From Variovorax davisae (GTDB lineage Bacteria > Pseudomonadota > Gammaproteobacteria > Burkholderiales > Burkholderiaceae_C), in assembly GCF_030316845.1 (NCBI RefSeq), contig NZ_JASZYS010000008.1, positions 62,001 to 126,000 on the forward strand: DNA of 64,000 nt, given 5' to 3'. The position numbers were made by a program, and so were the translations under genes. Of this stretch, positions 25,427 through 33,464 are shown one piece after another (the stretch's first letter is position 1; the number at the start of each line of letters is the position of its first letter). The notes under the pieces are model-generated. The model ran no database searches, was not told where the DNA came from, and saw nothing but the letters and a program-made list of their open reading frames with translations.

Positions 25427-26260
25427 ATGAGCGCCGTACTCGACATCGACCGCAGCGGGGAGCGCAGCCGCGGCCGGCTGGCCCTGAACCCGAACCCGCA
25501 GCGCAAGTACTGGTTCGATCCGCCGGCACCGCGCAGCGGCCTGGAAGCCGAGCGCCGCCACCGGCAGGAGCGGCTGGCGGGGGCCTTCCGCCTGTTCGCC
25601 CGCTTCGGCTTCGCGCAGGGGCTGGCAGGCCACATCACGGCGCGCGACCCCGAACTGACGGACCACTTCTGGGTCAATCCGCTGGGCGTGCATTTCTCGC
25701 GCATCAAGGTGTCGGACCTGCTGCTGGTCAATGCGGCGGGCGAGACCGTGGTCGGCGAGCGCCCGCTCAACAAGGCGGCCTTCGCGATCCATGCCGCGAT
25801 CCACGAGCACGACCCGCAGGTCATCGCCGCCGCCCACACGCATTCGACCTACGGCAAGGCCTGGTCGACCCTGGGCCGCAAGCTCGACACGCTGACCCAG
25901 GACGGCTGCGTGTTCCACGACGACCACGCCCTGTTCGACGACTTCACCGGCATGGTGGTCGACGAGAGCGAGGGCCTGCGCATCGCCCGGGCGCTGGGCG
26001 GACGCAAGGGCGCGATCCTCAAGAACCACGGCATCCTGAGCGCCGGCCCGAGCGTGGAAGCCGCCGCCTGGTGGTACATCGCGCTCGACAACGCCTGCCA
26101 CACGCAGCTGCTGGCCGAGGCGGCCGGCACGCCGCAGGCGATCGACGACGCGGTGGCGCGCCACACCCACCAGCAGATCGGCGGCCCCGAGGGCGCGCTG
26201 CATGCGTTCGAGAGCCTCTACGAAGGGCTGGTCGAGGCCGAGCCCGAACTGCTTGACTGA
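25427..26260 (+). CDS. Class II aldolase/adducin family protein
   Basis: A 277-residue protein with the metal-binding AAHTHSTYGKAWS (two His), GFAQGLAGHITARDPELTDHFWVNPLG and KNHGILSAGPSVEAAAWWYIALD typical of class II aldolases (fuculose-phosphate aldolase, MtnB, decarboxylases). The ATG at 25427 with a GAAGG ribosome binding site is chosen over 25400. Family members are Zn-dependent lyases or dehydratases of small hydroxy-carbonyl compounds. It is embedded in the sulfur operon between the monooxygenase and a second binding protein, so it may process the carbon skeleton left after desulfonation. That is inference. Confidence 0.85.
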   Translation: MSAVLDIDRSGERSRGRLALNPNPQRKYWFDPPAPRSGLEAERRHRQERLAGAFRLFARFGFAQGLAGHITARDPELTDHFWVNPLGVHFSRIKVSDLLLVNAAGETVVGERPLNKAAFAIHAAIHEHDPQVIAAAHTHSTYGKAWSTLGRKLDTLTQDGCVFHDDHALFDDFTGMVVDESEGLRIARALGGRKGAILKNHGILSAGPSVEAAAWWYIALDNACHTQLLAEAAGTPQAIDDAVARHTHQQIGGPEGALHAFESLYEGLVEAEPELLD

Positions 26261-26286
26261 ACCGGAACCAGAGAGTCCACAACGCC

Positions 26287-27288
26287 ATGAACAACCCTTC
26301 CTTGTCCCGCCGCCGCGTGCTGCGTGCCGGCGGTGCCGCTGCCGTCGTCGCCGCCAGCGGCCTGATCGCCACCCGCGCCTGGTCGCAGCAGCGCAAGCTG
26401 ACCTTCGCCTGGAACGCCTCCGCCTTCTGCCTCTCGCCCGTGGTGGTGGCGCAGGAGCGCGGCATCTTCGAGAAGAACGGCCTGCAGGTCGACCTGATCA
26501 ACTACACGGGATCGACCGACCAGCTGCTCGAATCGCTCGCCACCGCCAAGGCCGATGCGGCGGTCGGCATGATCCACCGCTGGCTCAAGCCGCTCGAATC
26601 GGGCTTCGACGTCAAGATCGTCGGCAGCTCGCACGGCGGCTGCGTGCGCCTGGTCGGCGTCAAGGAGGCCGGCGTCACCGACCTGCAGAAGCTCAAGGGC
26701 AAGACCATCGGCGTGTCGGACATCGCGAGCCCGGGCAAGAACTTCTTCTCGATCCTGCTGAAGAAGAACGGCATCGATGCCGACCGCGACGTCACCTGGC
26801 GCCAGTACCCTGCCGACCTGCTCGACATCGCGGTCAACAAGGGCGAGATCCAGGCGATCGCGGACGGCGACCCGACGCTGTACCTGATCGAGAAGCGCAA
26901 CAAGGGGCGCTACCAGGAGCTGGCATCGAACCTCTCCGGCGAGTACAAGGACAAGGTCTGCTGCATCGTCGGCGCCCGCGGCGAACTGGTGCGGAAGGAC
27001 CGGCCGGTGGTGGCGGCGCTGGTGCGCGCTATCGTGCAGGCCTCGGACTTCGTGGCCGAGAACCCGAACGAGTCGGCCAGGCTGTTCGCGAAGTATTCGC
27101 CGAAGGTGCCGGTCGAGGACTTGCAGGCGCTGCTCGGCACGCTGACCCACGCGCATCACCCGGTCGGCAAGAACCTGCGCGACGAGGTCGAGTTCTATGC
27201 CCGCGACTTCCGCTCGGTCGGCGTGCTGAAGTCGAGCACCGATCCGGCGCGGCTCGCCAACCACGTGTCGGTGGACGTGCTGGCATGA
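26287..27288 (+). CDS. Sulfonate-type ABC transporter binding protein (SsuA/TauA-like) 2
   Basis: A 333-residue periplasmic binding protein with a Tat leader (SRRRVLRAGGAAAVVAASGLIATRAWSQ). The mature protein has LTFAWNASAFCLSPVVVAQERGIFEKNGLQVDLINYTG and LLESLATAKADAAVGMIHRWLKPLESG, typical of the NitT/TauT/SsuA group. Its stop overlaps the start of the permease gene by 4 bases, making it the most likely primary partner of the permease/ATPase pair that follows. Confidence 0.88.
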   Translation: MNNPSLSRRRVLRAGGAAAVVAASGLIATRAWSQQRKLTFAWNASAFCLSPVVVAQERGIFEKNGLQVDLINYTGSTDQLLESLATAKADAAVGMIHRWLKPLESGFDVKIVGSSHGGCVRLVGVKEAGVTDLQKLKGKTIGVSDIASPGKNFFSILLKKNGIDADRDVTWRQYPADLLDIAVNKGEIQAIADGDPTLYLIEKRNKGRYQELASNLSGEYKDKVCCIVGARGELVRKDRPVVAALVRAIVQASDFVAENPNESARLFAKYSPKVPVEDLQALLGTLTHAHHPVGKNLRDEVEFYARDFRSVGVLKSSTDPARLANHVSVDVLA

Positions 27289-28364
27289 CGACGGCCGGGA
27301 ACATCCTCGGCGCACCGCCGCGCGCGCCGGCGCCGCCCGCGCGCCTGCCGGCGCGGCGCGACGCGCAGCCCGCCGCCACGCCCGCCGTGCTGGAGCCGCC
27401 CGCCGCGGCCGGCGTCTGGCGCACCGGCCTCGTCGCCGCGGCCGCCTGGCTGGCGCTCGGCGTGCTGACGGTCTGGTGGCCCAATCGCGAGGTCGGCTTC
27501 AGCGACTGGAACTTCACGCAGGAGTTCGGCATCGGCGCGATCGCCGTCGCGGTCGCACTCGGGGTGGTGGCCCTGCTCGGCGCCCGCGCCGGACGGCTCG
27601 GGCGCACGCTGCGCCCGGCCGGCCAGTGGCTGGTCGCCGCGCCGCTGCTGCTCGCGCTCTGGGAAGCGCTGACCGCCAAGCTCGGCCTGCTGCCGCCACC
27701 CTTCTTCGCGCCGCCGCAAACCCTGTTCGACGTCGCCGTCGAGGACTGGGCGCGGCTGGGCCTGTCGACCGCGCATTCGCTGCGCCTGCTGGCCCACGGC
27801 TTCGTGCTGGGCGCGGGGGTCGGCTTCGCCATCGGCGTGTGGATCGGCTGGTCGCGCATCGCCGGCTACTGGGTGCATCCGGTGCTGCGCTTCCTCGGCC
27901 CGGTGCCGGCCTCGGCGCTGCTGCCGCTGGCCTTCTTCTTCGCGCCGTCGAGCTATGCCGCGGCCGTGTTCCTGGTCGGGCTCGCCACCTTCTTCCCGGT
28001 GGCGGTGCTGACCTGGTCGGGGGTGGCCTCGGTGAACAAGAGCTACTACGACGTCGCCCGCACGCTGGGCGCGAGCGAATGGTTCCTGGTGCTGCGGGTG
28101 GCGGTGCCGGCGGCGCTGCCGCAGGTCTTCGTCGGCCTGTTCATGGGGCTGGGGGCTTCCTTCTCGGTGCTGGTGACGGCCGAGATGATGGGCGTCAAGG
28201 CCGGCCTCGGCTGGTACCTGCAGTGGGCCCAGGGCTGGGCCGCCTACCCGAACATGTACGCGGCGCTGCTGGTGATGGCGGTGCTGTGCTCGGGCCTGAT
28301 CACGCTGCTGTTCAAGGTGCGCGACCGCGCGCTGTCGTGGCAGAAGGGGACGGTCAAATGGTGA
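27285..28364 (+). CDS. Sulfonate-type ABC transporter permease (SsuC/TauC-like)
   Basis: A 359-residue inner-membrane protein. An unusually long Ala/Pro/Arg-rich N-terminus (residues 1-45) precedes two extra hydrophobic segments (about 46-65 and 80-100). The canonical SsuC core then follows with its EAA loop DVARTLGASEWFLVLRVAVPAALPQVFVGLFMGLG. The extended N-terminus is longer than the usual ~250-residue SsuC. It overlaps the binding-protein gene before it (4 bases) and the ATPase gene after it (7 bases). Confidence 0.87.
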   Translation: MTTAGNILGAPPRAPAPPARLPARRDAQPAATPAVLEPPAAAGVWRTGLVAAAAWLALGVLTVWWPNREVGFSDWNFTQEFGIGAIAVAVALGVVALLGARAGRLGRTLRPAGQWLVAAPLLLALWEALTAKLGLLPPPFFAPPQTLFDVAVEDWARLGLSTAHSLRLLAHGFVLGAGVGFAIGVWIGWSRIAGYWVHPVLRFLGPVPASALLPLAFFFAPSSYAAAVFLVGLATFFPVAVLTWSGVASVNKSYYDVARTLGASEWFLVLRVAVPAALPQVFVGLFMGLGASFSVLVTAEMMGVKAGLGWYLQWAQGWAAYPNMYAALLVMAVLCSGLITLLFKVRDRALSWQKGTVKW

Positions 28365-29143
28365 GCGCCGCCACCGTCGCGCAGGCCGGCGCGCGGATCG
28401 ACATCCAGGCGGTCAGCCACTGGTTCAGGCAGCAGCAGGGCGGCGTGCTGCAGGTGCTCGACGGCATCGACCTGCAGGTGCGCGCCGGCGAGTTCGTCGC
28501 GCTGCTGGGGCCCAGCGGCTGCGGCAAGTCGACCTTGCTGCGGCTGGTGGCCGGGCTCGAGCCGGCGACCACCGGCCGCATCACGCAGGGCGATGCCCCG
28601 ATCGCGCGGCCCGATCCCTCGCGCATCGTCGTATTCCAGGACCCGACGCTCTACCCCTGGCGCAGCGTCTGGGACAACGTGGCGCTGGGCCTGCAGGCGC
28701 GCGGACTGCTGAAGACGCAGCGCGGACGCGTCGACGACGCGCTGGCGCTGGTCGGGCTCGGCGACTTCGCGAAGAGCTTTCCGCACCAGCTCTCGGGCGG
28801 CATGGCGCAGCGGGTGGCGCTGGCGCGCGCGCTGGTCAACGATCCGCAGTTGCTGGTGCTCGACGAGCCGCTGGGCAAGCTGGATTCGCTCACGCGCATC
28901 GCGATGCAGAGCGAGCTGGTGAACCTGTGGCAGCGTGCCGGCTTCTCGGCGCTGCTGGTCACGCACGACGTGGAAGAGGCCCTGTTCCTCGCCAACCGCG
29001 TGATCGTGCTGAGCGACCGGCCGGCGCGCATCACGGCGGAGCTGGTGGTCGACCTGCCGTACCCCCGGCATCGCGGCCACCCGCGGCTGGCGGCGCTGCG
29101 GCACGAGGCGCTGCGGCACCTCGGCCTCGACGCGACCTGGTGA
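28358..29143 (+). CDS. Sulfonate-type ABC transporter ATP-binding protein (SsuB/TauB-like)
   Basis: A 261-residue ATPase with Walker A GPSGCGKS (51-58), Q-loop in VFQDPTLYPWRS, signature LSGGMAQR, Walker B LLVLDEPLGKLD and H-loop LLVTHDVEEA. It powers the SsuC-like permease with which its gene overlaps. It may also serve the two other binding proteins in the locus, since no second ATPase is present there. Confidence 0.9.
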   Translation: MVSAATVAQAGARIDIQAVSHWFRQQQGGVLQVLDGIDLQVRAGEFVALLGPSGCGKSTLLRLVAGLEPATTGRITQGDAPIARPDPSRIVVFQDPTLYPWRSVWDNVALGLQARGLLKTQRGRVDDALALVGLGDFAKSFPHQLSGGMAQRVALARALVNDPQLLVLDEPLGKLDSLTRIAMQSELVNLWQRAGFSALLVTHDVEEALFLANRVIVLSDRPARITAELVVDLPYPRHRGHPRLAALRHEALRHLGLDATW

Positions 29144-29150
29144 CGCCGCG

Positions 29151-30311
29151 GTGATCCGCACGCCGGATGCCGGGTGGCTGGATCCGCTGGTCGGGTGTCT
29201 GCAGAGGGCGCAGGAAGGCCTGCTCGGGCTGCTGGCCTGGGCCGGCCTGGCCGGCACCAGCCATGGCCAGGCGGCCTGGCCCTGGGCGCTGCGGCTGTCG
29301 GGCGAGCACCTGCTGATCGACGCCGGCCAGGCCCGGCGACTGGCCCTGACGCTGCTCGTGCTGGCGCTCGCGGCGCTGGCGCTGGGGCTCGCGGCGCTCT
29401 GGCGCAAGCCGCGCTGGTTCTTGGTCGCGGCGGTGCCGCTGCTGCTCGTCGCCGCGCCGTGGCCTCAGGCCTCGGTGCTGTTCGTGCCGGCGGTTCCGAC
29501 CAGCTTCCACCGCTCGCCGACCGGCTTCGACGCGGTGTCGATCGCGCGCGGCGGCGAGCTCTATGCGCAGCACTGCGTCGCCTGCCATGGCGTCGACGGG
29601 CGCGGCCAGGGCCCGCTCGCGGCGGCGCAGCCGGTCTGGCCGCCGGACCTGGCCGGCCCGCTGCTCTGGCGGCGCGCCGATGGCGAGCTGCTCTGGCGCC
29701 TGCTGCATGGCATGCAGGATCGCCATGGCGCTGCGACCATGCCCGCCTTCGCCCAGCTCGGCGACGCCGACGCCTGGGCGCTGATCGACTTCATGAAGGC
29801 CCAGGCCGCCGGCCAGAGCCTGCGCGCGACCGGTGCCTGGGCCGGGCCCGTGGGCCTGCCCGATGTCGAGGTGCGCTGCGAAGCCCGGCCGCCGCGCCGG
29901 CTGGCGAGCTGGCGCGGCCAGCGGCTGCGCATCGTGGCGGCCGGCACGCCCCAGGCCGCGCTGCGCGAGGACCCGCGCGTGGTCACGGTGCTGCTGCGCC
30001 GCGGGGACGAGGCGGCGTCGGGCGCCGGCGGCGAATGCGTCGCCGAGTCGAGCGCCGCCTGGCACGCGTTCTCGCTGATCGCCGGCACCACCGCGCTGGC
30101 CGGCACGCAGTGGCTGGTCGATCGCGACGGCTGGCTGCGCGCGCTCGGTGCGCCGGGCCAGGCGGCCTGGTCGGAAGACGACCTGCTGTGCCGCACCGAG
30201 GCCGGCAGCCGCAGCGCGCCGGCCGCGCCGCCGGGCGACGGCCTCGGCGCACTCATCGCCCGCATGGACGCCGAGCCGGTGCGCTTCCTCAAGGGCGGCT
30301 TCGTCCATTGA
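29151..30311 (+). CDS. Membrane-anchored c-type cytochrome in sulfur operon
   Basis: A 386-residue protein starting at GTG, 7 bases after the ATPase stop. Hydrophobic helices lie at about 62-84 and 88-104. They are followed by a periplasmic cytochrome c domain with haem motif CVACH (142-146) and probable axial Met197 in ATMPAF. The C-terminal ~150 residues (VEVRCEARPPRRLASWRGQRLRIV onward) resemble a redox/thioredoxin-like fold without a CxxC, which I cannot name. A cytochrome inside an ABC/monooxygenase operon is unusual and could take electrons from sulfur oxidation. No close family is recognised. Confidence 0.75.
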   Translation: MIRTPDAGWLDPLVGCLQRAQEGLLGLLAWAGLAGTSHGQAAWPWALRLSGEHLLIDAGQARRLALTLLVLALAALALGLAALWRKPRWFLVAAVPLLLVAAPWPQASVLFVPAVPTSFHRSPTGFDAVSIARGGELYAQHCVACHGVDGRGQGPLAAAQPVWPPDLAGPLLWRRADGELLWRLLHGMQDRHGAATMPAFAQLGDADAWALIDFMKAQAAGQSLRATGAWAGPVGLPDVEVRCEARPPRRLASWRGQRLRIVAAGTPQAALREDPRVVTVLLRRGDEAASGAGGECVAESSAAWHAFSLIAGTTALAGTQWLVDRDGWLRALGAPGQAAWSEDDLLCRTEAGSRSAPAAPPGDGLGALIARMDAEPVRFLKGGFVH

Positions 30312-30351
30312 GTTCCTTCATCCGCCTTCCATCTTCAAGGAGTTCTTCATC

Positions 30352-31314
30352 ATGATCCGCGCACCGCGCCGCCAGTTCATCACCCATTCGCTCGCGGCCG
30401 CTGCCGCGCTCGCCTTGCCGGCCGCCGCCCTGCGCGCCCAGTCGCGCCCGGTGCTCAAGGCCGGCGACCAGAAGGGCGGGCTGCGGGCGCTGCTCGAGGC
30501 CGCGGGCGGGCTGGAGGGCCTGGGCTACGACATCCAGTGGTCGGAGTTCCCGGCCGCCGCGCCGCTGGCCGAGGCGCTCAATGCGGCGGCCGTGGACTCG
30601 GGCCCGATCGGCGACGCGCCGCTGATCTTCGCGCTGGCGGCCGGCACGCGCGTCAAGGCGATCGGCGCCAACCGCTCCGACGCCTACGGCACCGCCGTGC
30701 TCGTGCGCCCCGATTCGCCACTGAAATCCGCGGCCGACCTCAAGGGCAGGAGCATCGCGACCAACCGCGGTTCGATCGGCCACTACGTCACCCTCAAGGC
30801 CATCACTGCGGCCGGCTTGAAGCCGGAGGACGTGAACCTGCGCTTCCTCGCCCCGGCCGATGCCAAGCTGGCCCTGACCCAGGGCGCGGTCGACGCCTGG
30901 GCCACCTGGGAGCCCTACACCGCCCTGGCGGAAACCAGCGGCCATGCCCGGGTGCTGGTGAGCGGGCGCGGGCTGTTGCCCGGCCTGAGCTACCTGGCCG
31001 CGACCGACGCCGCGATCGCGGCCAAGCGGCCGCTGCTGCAGGACTTCCTGCGCCGCGTGGTGAAGGCCCAGGACTGGTCGTACCGCAACGTCGACGCCTT
31101 CTCGGCCACGCTGGCGAAGATCATCGGCATTCCGCCCGAGGCCGCGAAGCTGCAGTTCGAGCGGCGCCAGCAGAAGTGGGTGCCGATCGACGCCAGGGTG
31201 ATCGCCGACCAGCAGCGCACCGCCGACTTCTACCACCGGGTGGGGCTGATCCCGCGGCCGCTGGACGTGCGGCCGACCTTCGATACCGGCTTCGCGCTGG
31301 ACGACAGGGCCTAG
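30352..31314 (+). CDS. Sulfonate-type ABC transporter binding protein (SsuA-like) 3
   Basis: A 320-residue periplasmic binding protein with a leader rich in Ala (RRQFITHSLAAAAALALPAAALRAQ). The body has LKAGDQKGGLRALLEAAGGLEG, IQWSEFPAAAPLAEALNAAAVDSGPIGDAP and DAWATWEPYTALAE, which is close to alkanesulfonate-binding SsuA. An AAGGAG ribosome binding site sits 9 bases before the ATG. Its TAG stop shares the palindrome CTAG with the stop of the convergent GntR gene. Confidence 0.9.
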   Translation: MIRAPRRQFITHSLAAAAALALPAAALRAQSRPVLKAGDQKGGLRALLEAAGGLEGLGYDIQWSEFPAAAPLAEALNAAAVDSGPIGDAPLIFALAAGTRVKAIGANRSDAYGTAVLVRPDSPLKSAADLKGRSIATNRGSIGHYVTLKAITAAGLKPEDVNLRFLAPADAKLALTQGAVDAWATWEPYTALAETSGHARVLVSGRGLLPGLSYLAATDAAIAAKRPLLQDFLRRVVKAQDWSYRNVDAFSATLAKIIGIPPEAAKLQFERRQQKWVPIDARVIADQQRTADFYHRVGLIPRPLDVRPTFDTGFALDDRA

Positions 31315-31937
31315 ACCGACTTCAGCACCGTCCACCCCGACTCGATGTGCTTGCGCATCGCGAACATGGCGGCCGAGGCGTCGCCGGTCGTGAGCGCCTG
31401 CAGGATCTCGTCGTGCTCCTTGACGGCCTCCTGGCCGCGGCCTTCGACCGCGTTGATCAGGTCGAAGGGATAGCGCGCCCACAGGATCTGCACGAAATGC
31501 AGGGTCTGGGGCATGTTGGCGCAGTCGTACAGGCGCCGGTGGAAGCGGTAGTTGACGCCGCGGGCCGTGGCGCGGTCGCCGGTCTCGAAGGCCTTGGCGA
31601 ATTCGTCCGCCAGCGCGTGCAGCTCGGCGATGTCCTTGGAGGTGACTTTCTCGACCGCGCCGCGCACCAGCTGCGCCTCGAGCATCAGCCGCAGGTTCAG
31701 GATCTCGCCGGAGGCCGCGGCATCGAAGGGCACGACCCGCGAACCCCGGTAGGAATCGCCGCTGACATAGCCCTCGGCCGCCAGCAGCTTGAGGGCCTCG
31801 CGCACGGGCGTGATGCTCAGGTGCAGCTGCTCGGCGATCTCCGCCTGCTTGAGGCGCGAGCCGCGCGAGTACACGCCCGAGATGATCCTCTCGCGCAGGT
31901 AGTCCGCGACCTGCTCTTCTTTGGTTCGATATTCCAT
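31311..31937 (-). CDS. GntR-family (FCD) transcriptional regulator
   Basis: A 208-residue regulator with an N-terminal winged HTH (QVADYLRERIISGVYSRGSRLKQAEIAEQLHLSITPVREALKLLAAEGYV) and an all-helical FCD effector domain with the metal-ligand-type segments NYRFHRRLYDCAN and HDEILQALTTGD and a terminal MRKHIESG. The start MEYRTK at 31937 is preferred; the frame extends 15 residues upstream without homology. It lies 69 bases downstream of the CitE-like gene in the same direction. It is a candidate to bind the inverted repeat at 46386-46497, whose ATTGTAT/ATACAAT parts resemble FCD-GntR half-sites. Confidence 0.9.
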   Translation of the reverse strand: MEYRTKEEQVADYLRERIISGVYSRGSRLKQAEIAEQLHLSITPVREALKLLAAEGYVSGDSYRGSRVVPFDAAASGEILNLRLMLEAQLVRGAVEKVTSKDIAELHALADEFAKAFETGDRATARGVNYRFHRRLYDCANMPQTLHFVQILWARYPFDLINAVEGRGQEAVKEHDEILQALTTGDASAAMFAMRKHIESGWTVLKSV

Positions 31938-32006
31938 CTGCTGCAGCCTGACTGGAGCTGCCGGGCAGGCCGCCCCGGGCAAGCAACCCCTCCTGGTGGC
32001 CGGATT

Positions 32007-32828
32007 CTAAGCGGCGCCGCCGGCCTGGCTGTCGGCCACGATCCGCTGCGCGCGCTCGACCACCGGCCGGTCGATCATCTGGCCGGCCAGCGAGGTCGCG
32101 GCGCCGCCGCTGGCCTCGGAGGCGGCCAGCACCGCCAGCGCCCACTGCTGCTCCTGCGGCGTCGGCAGGAAGGCCGCATGCACGGCGCCGACCTGGCGCG
32201 GATGGATGCACAGCTTGCCGCCGAAGCCGAGCTGGCGCGAGCGCAGCGCGTCCGAGCGCATGCGCGCCTCGTCGGTGAAGGCCAGGCTGACGCCGTCGAT
32301 CGGCGCCGCCAGTCCGGCATGGCAGGACTGCAGCACGATCTGGATGCGCACCGGCGTCAGTGCCTCGCCCTCGTCGGCGATGCCGCTCTCGGTGGCGAAA
32401 TCGACGCTGCCGAAGGCGAAGCGCTCCAGGCCGGCCACTTGTGCCATGGCCGCCAGCGACAGCCAGCCGGCCACGGTCTCGACCAGCGCGATGACCCGGC
32501 GCCCGGGCAGGGCCCGGACCGTGCGCGCCAGCGAATCGGCATCCGCCTTGGGCAGCATCAGGCCCGCCGCGGGCGCCGCCTGCAGCATGCGCAGGTCGTC
32601 CGCGTGCCATTCGGTCGGCAGGGCGTTGACGCGCACGAAGGCCGGGCGGCCGCCCGCCAGCCAGGCGGCGACATGGTCGCGCGCCTGCGCCTTGTCGGCC
32701 GGCGCGACGGCGTCCTCGAGGTCGAGGATCAGCGCGTGGCTGCCGCTGTCCGCGGCCTTGTCGAAGCGCTCCGGGCGGTGGCCCGGCACGAACAGCAGGC
32801 TGCGGTCGATGCGCACCGCGGGCCTCAC
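32007..32828 (-). CDS. HpcH/HpaI aldolase/citrate lyase family protein (CitE-like)
   Basis: A 273-residue CitE-type C-C lyase with LLFVPGHRPERFDKA, LILDLEDAVAPADKAQAR (Asp/Glu metal site), IALVETVAGW and GSVDFATESG. Relatives cleave malyl-, methylmalyl- or citramalyl-CoA. The best start is a GTG at 32828 that overlaps the stop of the isochorismatase gene (GTGA). With CoA transferases and hydratases upstream in the same operon, it could be the last step (hydroxyacyl-CoA cleavage) of a dicarboxylate pathway. Confidence 0.85.
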   Translation of the reverse strand: MRPAVRIDRSLLFVPGHRPERFDKAADSGSHALILDLEDAVAPADKAQARDHVAAWLAGGRPAFVRVNALPTEWHADDLRMLQAAPAAGLMLPKADADSLARTVRALPGRRVIALVETVAGWLSLAAMAQVAGLERFAFGSVDFATESGIADEGEALTPVRIQIVLQSCHAGLAAPIDGVSLAFTDEARMRSDALRSRQLGFGGKLCIHPRQVGAVHAAFLPTPQEQQWALAVLAASEASGGAATSLAGQMIDRPVVERAQRIVADSQAGGAA

Positions 32829-33406
32829 TCGAACACCACGTCCTGCGACGTCGTCAGGCGGCAGAAGCGGCGCAGGCCCTGGATGGCGCCGTCGTGCTCC
32901 TCGGCCGACAGCGCGCAGCAGCAGTCCTCCAGCACCACGATCTCGTAGTCGCGGTCGTGGCCCTCGCGCACGGTGGCCTGGACCACCGCGTTGGTGGAGA
33001 TGCCGGAGCAGTAGATCCGCCGGATGCCCCGGGCGCGCAGGATCGCCTCCAGGCTGGTGCTGTAGAACGGGCTGACCCGGTGCTTGACGATGTCGAAGTC
33101 GCCGGCTTGCTGGCCGAGGTCCGGATGGACCTCGGTGCCCCAGCTGCCGAGCTGGAAGATGCCGTTCTTGCGCGCGCCCGAGAAGATCGGCGAATCGGGC
33201 GGGCATTCGCGGTAGTCCGGCGAGAAGCCGACCCGCACGAAGCCGACCGGCACCTTGGCGGCGCGGGCCTTGTCCAGCGCCGCGCGGGTGTTCTCCAGGA
33301 TGCGGCGGCCGCGCACCTGCTCGCCGTAGGCGGCCTTGCCGTTCGGCCCGTCCGCGTGGACGAGGTCGTTCTCCATGTCCAGCACGAGATAGATGGACGA
33401 AGTCAT
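32825..33406 (-). CDS. Isochorismatase-fold hydrolase without the usual Cys nucleophile
   Basis: A 193-residue alpha/beta protein: YLVLDMENDLVH (first catalytic Asp), a Lys in DIVKHRVSPFYST, and GISTNAVVQATVREGHDRDYEIVVLEDCC. In cysteine hydrolases of this fold the TNxCV motif carries the nucleophile; here the position reads TNAVV, so the Cys is absent, as in true isochorismatases. The ATG at 33406 has a GAGGA ribosome binding site at good spacing, whereas the ATG at 33415 directly abuts it. The substrate is unknown. Confidence 0.83.
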   Translation of the reverse strand: MTSSIYLVLDMENDLVHADGPNGKAAYGEQVRGRRILENTRAALDKARAAKVPVGFVRVGFSPDYRECPPDSPIFSGARKNGIFQLGSWGTEVHPDLGQQAGDFDIVKHRVSPFYSTSLEAILRARGIRRIYCSGISTNAVVQATVREGHDRDYEIVVLEDCCCALSAEEHDGAIQGLRRFCRLTTSQDVVFE

Positions 33407-33464
33407 TTCTTGCATTCCTCGGGTTCGTTGAAAGAGGGCGCGCGGGCGCCTCGTCGGTCTGTTT

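Noticed and set aside
24112..25839. 575-codon - strand frame opposite the LLM monooxygenase
   Set aside because: Shadow of a strongly conserved gene; no motif.
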